Source of the DNA: Opisthorchis felineus
Lineage: Eukaryota > Platyhelminthes > Trematoda > Opisthorchiida > Opisthorchiidae
Length of the DNA: 64,000 nt
Assembly (NCBI GenBank): GCA_004794785.1
Contig: SJOL01008381.1
Span: 439,201 to 503,200, forward strand
Direction: 5' to 3'
The translations under genes and the position numbers were made by a program. Below are positions 26,001 through 38,000 of this stretch, piece after piece (the first letter of the stretch is position 1; the number at the start of each line of letters is the position of its first letter). The notes beneath the pieces are model-generated. The model was not told the origin of the DNA. It was given only the letters and a program-made list of their open reading frames with translations, and made no database searches.

Positions 26001-29000
26001 ACCCACCGATCTTAGCCACTCAGGTCTACATCGGTGACAAAGGCTTGCATAGACCATCACATTAGGATTCGCTAGTGTGTGAAGGCGATGGCTACCGTGG
26101 CTTGACTACAGCAGATCCAATACAAGTTATTCGCATTAAGGCAGTTCAGTTCCACCAAAGGACTCACCTGGAAACTGACAATGGGAGAAAAAAGGGCACA
26201 TAAGAAGCTTTTTTGCGGCAAAAGACTTACAATCAGTTTTGGTGAAACAGCACGTTCAAGTCCCAGTGTTGTCGAAATTGTGGAGGCCCGGTCGAGTGAC
26301 AGGGTAACAATGATCTCACCAGATTGCAACGCTTGCGGCTGGCTGTAGTACGTAGTACAGTAAACCTGAAAATCGGAGGTGCAAATTTTTCATGACTTGT
26401 AGGACTGTGCTACTGGCATCCGTGATTGATTAAGTTTAGTGGACCGATGGACATTTTACTTTTAGACTTCAGCAACGGCAAACTTCAAGTGACATCAGAT
26501 AAAAAAAGCCTTTACATCCAAGTCAAGGTGATAAGGTACTGACACCTGATTGCAAGATCAGTAAGGGTCTGCGGTAAATATCAGCCCCATAGTAAACACT
26601 AGGATACCGCCACTCACTTCATCATCCTCTAACTTCCAAGGCCTTGGCCCACTGGTTATTGTAAGCGGTCCTTCCAACAGTGGTTCGTACAGTCGTTTGC
26701 AGTCATACTCGCTTTCGGCAAAAAACACCCACGGCTTATAATTTTGACCATCCAGAGAACGTTCCAAAATCCAGTTGGCTGGTCTCGGACTGTCACCCAT
26801 CCGGAGCAGAACATACACAATTTGGTACACCTGAGAAAACAAACAGAAATTATGTACCGAAAGAACCTCTTCCAAAGCCTCACGTGAACTAGCAAAAGAA
26901 AAATGTAATCTGACTTGTATGGAAAATCTGGGAGCCATTTTGTAGCCTAGTGGGAGGCATCCCTGGACTAAATCTTTCACAGCGTCGGGGACTCAGTCCC
27001 TGTTGACCACTCATCATTCTCTTCTGGAGCAGTAAAAAACACCGGTGTGCGTTATGGTACGCACGTACTTATAAGTAGCTGAATTGATTTCTGAACCCCA
27101 ACTAGTGACATTCTAACTGGCCCAATCGTAAAATGTTTTTCTTCAGAACAAACTGGGAAACGGTACACTTAAAGGCTGACGTTTAGGATCAGTATTGAGT
27201 ATAAACAAAATCTTTTTGCCTTGTAGTGATAGTCTAATACTTTACCCAGGTGAACATACTGCCAAAACCGTTACATGCTGAACCAATGGTACGTGGAGCC
27301 TACTGAAATTGTGAAGCCGAAGGGACAAGAGCTCACAACTGGGATGACCTACGTAAATTGTCCAACTCAAAATTCCCCAGTGCCCCCGTCGAGGCTCGGT
27401 AGAATTGCAATTAACCAGGTCACTCTGCTTTATTGCCGAAAGAACAGCTGATCGTTTCCATGATTTGCAGTGACCAAAATGGACCTACGATTAATCTCAA
27501 TATTGTGAGCCTCCAAACATTCACAAAAATGCACTGCTTTGTTTCCCAATACCGAAACAATTAAGCCAGGGTTGCCAGAAAGCAAGTTAATCACCGGAGC
27601 CCTATGCATTGGAGGCAACATAAAGAACAGCTCATGTTTTAAACTATCTTCAACCACAGAACTACCTTTCCTTGGGTTCCCCAACCAAGGCCTATTAGAT
27701 TGCTGTTCCTAGATTCAGTCAACTGCAACATCCTCCCAATTCAAGTAAAGTGTGATAACAATGTGAAAGATGTGTTAACTGAAGGCATGAACATAAACTC
27801 TGGTATTTCCGATATTGCCCTATTAAATGGGTTGATTCAAGAAGTACGAAAGGAAACAAGCTTTACGTGCCTGTTTAAAATCCATAGTGATTGTGACAGC
27901 GTGGTATTTGAGGCCCTCAGCCAAGGAAGGACTTTGCCACCATAAATGGGGTTCACCACTGCGGACAAATTCAATCGGATGGCGTAGAGATTCATTGCGT
28001 GCGTCACAAAAGCTGCATTGGACCCACTGTCCACTTGGATCCCGGTACGATCGTGGTTGCTGCTGGAAATACGTCATCACCTGACGTTTCTCGCGCTCCA
28101 GACTAATACTAATAATAACGATAATAATAAATAATTTTTAAAGCAATTAAACGTCGGCGGTCAGAAATTTACTGGTTGAAAAGACATGATAAGCAAACGG
28201 CTGTTTATCAACTGTTGTAAAATGAGACCTTTGCACTATCTCCGAGATACAGTTGTTCCCTCTGGAAAGACTGCTTGGTGGAACTGACCGAAACAGTTCT
28301 CTTTTGAACGTACAGTAAAGGACCACAGCTGCCAATGGAAATCAGCCAAGGATGTCTCGCTTAAAGGTCACCTGTCATGGGAATGATAGTTGTAAAAAGA
28401 AAAAGACTGTGTGAAATTATTTTTGATTTAGTAGAACACCAATACGATGTAACATCTATACCGTCTCAACTGCATATATGTACAAAGCTCTCCAGTAAAA
28501 CACTACCAGTAGAACAAGTGGAATGTAATATAGAGCACTGTATAGCATTGTTTTGCTTTCCTTTTGCGGATAAGTTAAACTTTCTGAAGCACCCACATAC
28601 ACATATCTTCTCACGTGACGACTCTATGGGTGACGGATACCGAACTCGGTTTGATGCTGCTCTCAGTACTTCCTCCTGTGACACTGAATAATAGTAGTTT
28701 CAATAAGTGAGTGTAGTCTTAGCAACTTCGGAAATCGATAAGTTTTTATGTTTTCAAAGTATCCACCAAATTTGGTTCAAGAGACAAGAGCTGATAACTA
28801 GATGGAGTTTCCCCTAGGCGGAAATTAAGGTAGTAAGTGTTTGGCCGTTGTGGTTCGCACTAAACTGTGGTGAAAATTTTTTTGAACTTCTCATTTGAAG
28901 TTCCTAGTTGTCGGGACCTGATTCAGAATCAGTCACAATATTCTTTAATACAAGGAATCTGCCCCACAGGAAGCGAAGTTTACTTTGTTAGTAAACTTAT

Positions 29001-32000
29001 CCCTAGAAATTAGCAGATCTCAATAACGGTCACTGCTGGTCACTCCTTTGAGGCGGTCTCTCCAAAAATGGCGAATGCAATACAAAAGCAGAGCCAAGCT
29101 TACCTGCAGAAGGTACACATGTATTCGTGATTGTGCTTAATCTTGAGTTTTTAGTGAAAGCTTATACAGTATACGTTTCAGCATGGAGGCAAGCTCCTGG
29201 AAAATCCCCAAGAATGTCCTACTTTTGATGAGAGGCCGTGCTTTTTCTGCAGCCTAAACTTCCGTTTTTTTTACAGTGACGTCTAATTTTCAGGGAGGTA
29301 CTATTCCAGTCCCCCTTCCAATAGACACCACGTCTGGTGAACAACAGAATCGGCTGCTCTAGCAACAATGATTCTAGTGATAAGCGAATGACAGATCTAC
29401 GTATATTTCAATTGATGAGTTTTATCTTAGGAACCAGTTGGTTTTTAATCTTAAAATCACCAAAAAAACTTGTTTTGAAGCTGCTGGAAATTCACCTACT
29501 GAATTCGGGCTACATACAAAACAACAAACGAATTGCACACTACAGGCTTTGAAGTCCTCCAATTTGCCAACGGTTAATTTTTCTTCTTGTTTTCAAATGA
29601 TCTGCATGTGTCACAGTGAAGTTGTGACCTGATTTTGCTGTTTTACTAGGCCTAACCTACAGTAAGGAAACCGGAACTGTCATCAGTGCGACACGACCGG
29701 AAGTAGCGCAAAGTCTGTCACTTATACTTAGAACGGCTACATAAAGACAGCAATGGTTAGATTACCGAAAAATAGGTTCACTACGATGTGCCATTAACTG
29801 GTGGAAAAAATGAGTGTACATCCAAACTGTTCTTGAGAGGAGTGATATGCCTCCTAACTCAGGGTGCCGAGGGGACGCATGTTATCCTTGAACATACCAC
29901 AAAGATCACCGCTTGGGAAATGGCTGCTTGAGGAGAAGCACTGTAGCGGGCAAATACACAAGCTGCTGGCCACACAACTCTCGTCAGCCATAAAAACTGC
30001 TTCAACCAGTGTGTTAATTCACCGTGGACCATTCGAGTGCTTAGTCTAGTTCGGTCTGCGAATCCGATGTCGCGTGCATGCATGAACCTGCGTTCATCAC
30101 CTTCACCGAATTTGACGGGGGTTTTGCCTTGGTCATCAGTTAACTGCACTGGGTCCCAGAGCTGACCCTGGATTGTGTGGGAGTTAAGTCAAAAGTTGGT
30201 GTCCGTCCATAATGAGCAATATTTCAAGATTGTTTATAATAATTTTACTTAAATAAGGTATCAGCCTGCAAGTGTTTTATGAATCTGCTTGCTACATGTA
30301 GCAAAGATGAAACAAATCGGTAAATCAAGCATGTCAAGCAGCAACCCTGGTTTCTTTAAGAGGTCTTATCCGAAAATGGGCAAAAAACAGTCGCCATGAG
30401 GGCGCTTTTTCTGTTGAATTTTTAAAGTTCATTTGAAAAGCCTCGTGATTAGTGGAGTCGTCACCATAAAAGTGAGAACGTTGTATTACCAATAAACCAC
30501 CCATGGTTTCTTCTTCTAAGCTGCTAAACAGACTAACTTCAATTGACCTATCCGCTGAGCTGAGCCATGTGGTTGTAACCAAACGTGCCAATTTCATACG
30601 GAGAAATCCCTTTAAATTCAGAGTTTACTGGATCAGCTTGCGCATGTTCAGACAGCTCTGATCATCAGCACGTTGCTAATAGACTTATGCTTTGGAAATG
30701 ATGGCATGAGTAAAAGAAAGTGCGGACCATCACACAATTTTGGGGGCATAAACTGATACATGAATTTCGGAAGCCTGGAGAAATTTTGAAAAAATCTCCG
30801 GCGCATGGTTCAGGAGAAACTTTTGTGATCATTACATACACTGAAAAACTTATGTGTTATGTGTCTTTCCTCTTAGTGATCTTGGGATAAGAAATTCTGG
30901 CAACCGAATTTCACAATCCTGTCATTTATTGGATTCTTTAAAAATATGGTATGGTATGGTAACTGTAATTGTAATTGTAAAACGCCCCTTGCATTAATTA
31001 GGAACTGTCTTGTAAAGTTTTATTCTGATTTTAGAGGCTCTGATCGCTTAAGGTCGGGTGGTATTGGTACTAGGATCAACTAGTTTGAGTTGTTCAGCAG
31101 GTGACTAGCTTATCCCATAACGGCTTTCAGGTCAAACAAGTTAGTCCTTGGCCTAGCGCAAGTGCACTGGCAAGATGAGAAATTGTGTTGAACGCGCTTT
31201 ACACTTCAGCCTCACAGGCAAAATCAGCTGCCTACCTATCCCTTGGTGTTGTTAGCAAGTAGCATTCGAAATGTCATGCTTGCCTAGAAAGTTCTGAACC
31301 TAGAAAGCCTTGAAACCTTAGAACTGAGGCCGAATCCGAGCTGCTCACTTAGGGTGAGCATCAATGCAACGTACAACAACAGCCAGGACTTGATAGGATT
31401 TAATAGTCCTGTAACATAACTATGGACAGAAGACTTCCGTGTTTCTCCCCGCCGCCTCAAAGTTAACAAGTACTTTATTTCTACCCAGTTCAGTTTACAC
31501 CCGAAATATACTTTACAAAACCTTTTGGTGGGGTGTGCACTATGTCACTACAATTGTACGGTTGTTGCATAAGTTTTGCCGATCGCAGTCACCGGAATCA
31601 AGAACGTTCAGGCAAACTACAATAGTCTGTCCCGGACAAAGGACCGTAGCGCAATATCCAACTTACGTAGTAGATTAGACAATCCCTACTGATTTGCATC
31701 ATTAAGTTGCTCCCGAGTTATCTTTGGTGCATCAACGACTTTTTTTACTACTATACTCGTCACAATAGCTTATTGTATGACCTTCCAATGGCAGCTTCAG
31801 AGCAACAGCAAGAATTCATTTGGTACAAAATATCGAACATGCGCTTGAAAAACCTGGTAATACACAAGAGAAATGACACTGATTTATAGCCAAATGCATG
31901 AATTCAAGTTCCGCCTAAGGGCTTTGTCTTTGGTACAGAAGTCCCATTTCATAAGTTTTGAAATAGTTTTCTCAAACGTTAATTCAGAGCCGATGCACTT

Positions 32001-35000
32001 TGGGAATCCGGACGATATTAACCTCCAGTCGATTGTGGGAGTCACACCAGAGACTACCTAAAGAAGCTAGCAGACCTCAGCTACTGATCCGTTACGTAGA
32101 GATGTAACAAATCGATGAAGGAAATCAACTCCGCGAGTGCAACGTAGGGCTGCGTCCATGATAGCCTCCTTCCTAGGATAATAACTCGGTAAACGAGAGG
32201 TGCAACAAGAGGCACGAAATAAAGCCCGATGATAGGATGCAAATACTTTTGTTTCAGACCATACTCTAGATTTGTCGTTTGCTGTAGAGTTCTTCAAGCG
32301 ATGGCTGTTTTATGTTATTTCCATCAAAAGTGGTTTTGTTGGATTAGTTGAATTTTTGCCGTTTTTGCGTCTAATTTCAGAATCGGGGACTATTTTTCTG
32401 ACATATCAGCCCCCTAAGTCTCACTTTTAATCTATTCAATGCCAGAAATACAGTCGACCTCGTTTTGTCTCGCAACATTTTGAATGGTCCCATGTGACGC
32501 AATGGTGTCATGTCAACTGACAATGGGCTACCCAGGGGAGATAGTTTAGCTAACGAACTGCTTATTACTCCCAATGCTTGCCTACGTGAAAAAAGTGATG
32601 AAACGGAGTCGTCTATCAACAGGCCCAAGCAAGGTGATAATGACGTTTTCTTACACGCCTGGAGACCAAAACTAACAATATCCCAGAAAAAAAATAAAGA
32701 AGGCTTAGTACAACCTGAGGGTGCTGGGAAGGGTTTCATTCAGAGTTGTGCTCAACTTGCTGTGTCCCATGTAGAACAGAAGCACGACTAAGACAACACA
32801 ACCAAAAGCAATTAGTGTGCACCGCTTATCAGACTGCACAAGACGTGAACTACGAGTTGAATAAAATGGTTAAATAGTTTCGGGTTCCTAACCGCAGTGT
32901 GATTTTGGACCATAAAACAGGCAACGAACTACGTAGGATCAAGTGTAAGTCATTGTCGCATGTTTGTTAGATAAATAGGTACTGAAAGTACGTGTACTAT
33001 GGTTTTTCGATGCACATAATTCTGAACCCGACCCAGTAAGTATTGTTACCCGTTAGGAGGCCAGCTCCCATTCACTCGTGGGAGTGGTTCACTTTCAAGA
33101 TAGAAATTATTTGACTTGGCGGTGATAATCTGGGCAACTCGAAGTTTTCAAACTACTGGCACTTGGCGCGTTGCTCTCCGGATTACACGCACAATGATGA
33201 ATAAGCAACTTTTGTTTTACGGTCGTTCTGTAGTGATGTCTGCATCCACAGATCTCATATATCGTGTTTGCATCATGGAGGTTATCAAATCATCTGTTTG
33301 GTTCCTTTCCAGTCAGTGTGCATACCTCAGTTGTTGGTTGACAACAAGTGACAGAATCAAAGACTGGTAGTAATATTCTGACATAACGAACACCCTAAAA
33401 TCTTCAAGCAAAATTTCTGTTAGCTGTGCACTTAACCACTATCTAGGATGTGTAGCACAAAGTATTCACTGGACATGCATTATCTTTTCTCGTAGCCGGA
33501 TATTGGCCAGTACCCACTGCTGCACACATATATTATATACTGTGACAAATTAAACCACTGACCGACGGACCGAGAAAGCTAAAAACGCTGCTTTTTCTTC
33601 ACTACATTATAAAAAGCGTAAAAGATACTAAATCAAGCGGACATGTGCTCTTACCGTTTGTAGATCAAAGCTTCGTCAGCGTGTTCTACCAGTCGGCAGT
33701 AGTATTCCCGTCTCTGTTCACCACAAGTTGCATTAGCAGTAATCTCCGCATTCTCTTCCAGAATGGAGTCTGGATCCATATCCAGAAAATCGGAATCATA
33801 GGTATAGGCTGACATAAAGAAAATACAAAGCATGCTCAAAGGATTTGTTCAGCCTGCTCGTTCAGGCATGCATTCGGGTTTATGATAAACGGAAAAGGTA
33901 GACATCGTACAAAAAACATGAGATCGCTTGGGTTTTATGTATGGTTGATTTAGGATGCTAATTCCTCATCTGAAGATAGTTTACACAACATGTAGTCATT
34001 TTGCAAACTGAGTTCGGAGTCAACAGGAAACTCATCCGAATTTCGACTGAATCCTTCCTTAATGATACTGTTAAAGTGAATTCTTTACACAAAATCCGCC
34101 TCACGTTTCAGTTGGAATGGTGCCAAAATTATTTTTCTTGACAGTAAAAATACCGGAAACGCGAGATCTAGCTGGGACTCAGCTGAGTCTCCCGTCAACC
34201 CTAGCTGTGGATGTTTCTCGCATTATACGTACAATTCAGTGTTCAACTGTGATAGGATTGGTGAGACTTCAGGGCTTGGACATACTCGAAGAGAACCAAG
34301 AGGAGCAAAATTAGTGACAGGCCATCCACGGTTTTTATTGGCCCTATGACCGGCATCGAGTAACCGGCCCGCCGTAAGTTAGAAGAAAAGTTGTAGATGT
34401 TCGCTCAAGGTTTTTGAACTGTCATCCCTGTTACAACCGGCAAAAAATGCTAATCAGCGTTTCAAGGGATGATTTGAGGAACCTTAATCGACGGAAAACG
34501 ACCAGTGGGTTTCTGCTGTAAAACTAACCCTATTCCATCTTCACAATTAATCCCGGAAACAGCCTAAACAAGGATCAAAAACTGTGAGGGACAGTCACTG
34601 AAGTGATCACCAATGATCCCTTTTCCTCAATGAAATTCTTGCACAGTATGGGCCAACAACTCAGTTCAGTCCATAAATAGCCACGAGCACGATTTCAACT
34701 GACAAACGTATGGTACCAATTTGAAACAAGTAGACCCGAAACCGTTTACGCTATATCCACCTAAAGGGTATGGATACAAACCGATGTCAGCGTTATCCAT
34801 GCCTTTGATTTGTATTATTATTATCTGTGCGGACGGCTGAAGTGTTACTCTAGCACTTTGCTATTCTTTCTTACTTCTGCTTTTGAACCAACCACCTTTA
34901 ATTTCTATGTATTGATAAGGTTGCATGGTTCTGAAACATTATCGGAGTACATGCACCAGCGTTCTCACACCGCCTTTGAAGCTACTAATAATGCTGCCCA

Positions 35001-38000
35001 TTTGTTAATATTAACCAAGCGGTGGATGGCTTTAGGGATTGACTAAATTCCTCTCATTAATTGACAGCTTCCATGAGGAACAGGAAACGTAAAGAGTTGA
35101 CAGTAATTCGTTACACTAACTGAACCAAGAAATGATATCAGTATAGCCTCTCCCCATGGCATTCTTCCAGCCAAGCTGTACGGACCACCCGAGATGGCGT
35201 GCGGGAAAGTTCTGCAAGCCAAGCAGTTGAACACCAGTATCTTTGAAGTACCTTAACTTACAAGTGCTTTCACATTTTGTATTCAGGCCAATCACCCGTG
35301 GAGAACTGAAGAGTTCTTGTTTCCCTCTTTTTCAGAATCGTCAGCATTTAATAAGCTTCCAGAGGTTTTGAAACGGGAGGACAGTTCCTTTAAAAAATTT
35401 TGCTAACTGGAATAAAGTATAGTGAGTGAGACAAAACGTTCTGAGTAGTATTTAAAGGTGGTGTCACCATTATCACGCTAATTTTTCCACCAATAAAAAT
35501 CCTGGTGGAGAAAAGACCCTGCTAGGAACTGGACAAACAAACACTGTTATACATACAGCTCTCCACGAGTTTGCGTTATGAGTTCTTATAGAGTTTGTTG
35601 GGTTGAATATGACCAACATTACTGGGTAGATTCTTCTCGCTTAAGTAACAGTCAACCAAGTTATATGGTCGGGAGGAAAAGATCTCACCTGGGTTGAGCG
35701 CTAACTGCGTTGGACCGAGGTTTTATATTCAGCCAACTTAGAATATACACAAGCATATACACTTGTTGTAATCTAATAAGACATATCAATATATACTAAT
35801 ATAAAATTCAATAAACCGGATGTGAAGATTTAAGAATTAAATTTGGTCCTCACAGGATCATGTTGTCCAGCTGGTGCCGCGGGTTCAGATGCGGTTGGTA
35901 ACGTACCACAGAATGATCAACTGTTTGATGTGCGTCTCACACTGCATAACCGATGTTTGGCCCATTCTCGAGACGTGGTAATTTTTCCAACAAATATCTT
36001 ACCAGTAATCAAATTGGAAGCGTTATCCTGCTCCGATATAAGGCCACACAAATGACACAAATTTCCGAAAAATTCAAGGAATATCCTCGAACTAATAATT
36101 AAAAATAAGAATTCCCCCAGTATTCTAGAGACAAACAACGTGTAGCATGGAAGAAATCATTTTACTTGTGCGTAATCTTGTGGAAAGCTATCATAGGAAA
36201 CGCATCTCATTGTAGGCTTCCGGAATTCGGCAACTTATGTAAACGTAGAATTCAAACCCTTTCTACTGTTGTCTATTGGTCAGTTATGCTCTCTACAGTA
36301 GCCCATTTGTAAAATACTTTGCGTCTGAGACGACTGGATCAGCCGCTCTAGCTGCAGGGCAAACTACACACCTTCGTAAAAATATAGCAACCATAAGTCA
36401 TCATCAGTGCTTGCCCCAACCGAAGTAATTACGGCTCCACCAGCTCGACCGCTAATATGAATGCCTCTTTATTGTCTTTGGATATTTGCTGTGTTAAAAT
36501 GTAATCTTCTAAAGTATGTTTAGGCGGAATTACTTTTTAATAGTGCTTGGCCGCGCGGCGAACTAATAATAAGCAGTGATAGCGCCAAATATTTAAAGTA
36601 TTCGAAATCGTCAGCAGTTAAACGCTTCTTCCGTGTACAAGCATCTAGAACTGATGTCAGCATATCTCTCGAGTTCCAGTTTGAGAATGGAAATTTCCAT
36701 GGGTTCATTTATTATAGTTGAAGGTCTGCCATTTGAGAAGATTGTTTAAAATAGATTGGCGTTATGTTGAGCTTTTGATGCAATAATCTCCGTTAACAAT
36801 GTGACCAAAAATTTGGAGGTTTAGGCATGACAACTTCCCTACAGTAGATCTGTCTCAAAGGAGCCTGTTTCTGTGTGGAGACTTATCTCATCCGGATAAA
36901 CCGTCTAGTAGACAGGTTCTCTGAGTTAAGAAAAGCCGCGGTTTGAAACATGACTATTTTAAAATTTTATCCTGAGGTATTCAAGTACAGGGTAATGTCT
37001 CGTCGCCGCGGGCACTCCAGTGAGAAAGTAAGCATGACTCAAAAATAGCGCAATGACTCAAATGACAAGGATAGTAACCGTACAGGAAACCCAGGTTTCC
37101 AACCTTTAATTTAAGTAGATGACATCAGACTCGATGGTTTATGTCTCGCACATTTTGTCTAGTTTTTTTTCGCCACAGTCAGGTTTTAAATCTGTAGATA
37201 TTGTGCAAAAAACATCGATAACCAGAGTTTTAATTAAGCTCCAATGCAATTAGACATGGGAAAATGATTCTAATATCTCTCGCATTAAAAAGAACCACTA
37301 GATGCGTTGCAAGGTGTATTGATTTTCAAGTGTGCTGTGAAAGAAGTTCTGTACCCGGTAAAACGTGGCAGAATAAAAGTAACTGACACAGAGGACACAT
37401 TCTCAAAAATTCATTTGATTTGACAGACCTCAAGATATGACTTGCCCACGTTTCAACGGACAAACTGCAACTATTGTGGCTACGTCTGAGTAATACCATA
37501 CATTATTTTGGTGGATGTGTCTTGTAAATCTCAATGACAATTGTTGTATAGACGACACCAAAACTTTGAAACAAAGAGAAGACACTTGACATAAAGTATA
37601 CATACAAAATCGACACTCGGTAGAGTGATTGAAATTCAGATACAGACGGCGATGAGTTTCTCCAAAAACATTCTATTAAAAGTTTTCCAGATAAAACGTG
37701 AAAATATAGCAGGGCAAAATTCTTTTTTTGGGTAAAAAAGACTTGACTGAATAGCACGTTATTTGGTGAACTGGAAAAATAAAAGTTAGTTCCATTTGCA
37801 CCTTCATTTTCAAGATTGGTTTCACAACAATCATAACAACAGTAATGAACATGACACTAGTAAAAAATGATACCGCCAGTCGTGACAATCGACCATTGTG
37901 GATCTACAGAGCTGTTCTTATTGCGGAACAGTCAGATAAACTTCGCGGTTATTTTCGAAAGCTCCAAAGTGCGGAAGGGATGGAATCAGCCCTTCTATAC

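Larger units (their letters stand above)
17937..26095. other. Long intron region between LN exon 5/6 and the first LE exon
   Basis: I inspected the candidate minus-strand donors here for the missing LN segment and found no convincing match. The stretch holds a GT microsatellite near 20176-20203, a G-rich tract at 21225-21250 and a hairpin at 24013-24038. A minus-strand frame at 23492-23679 starts with a signal-peptide-like run and ends at a good GTGAGT donor, but its phase does not fit exon 7. Confidence 0.5.
28103..33654. other. Intron 2 of the laminin alpha gene (about 5.6 kb)
   Basis: No coding exon was recognised. It holds an AAT-rich microsatellite at its 3' end (28104-28133), which also supplies the splice acceptor, and a short double tandem repeat at 30946-30980 (three units of TATGG followed by three of TAATTG). 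Open frames at 29859-30149 (-), 30334-30597 (-), 32377-32739 (-) and 32510-32791 (+) show no known domain; the last two lie on opposite strands of the same DNA. Confidence 0.5.

Noticed and set aside
27430..27684. 84-codon minus-strand frame between laminin exons 3 and 4
   Set aside because: Exons 3 and 4 join seamlessly without it and it has no known motif.
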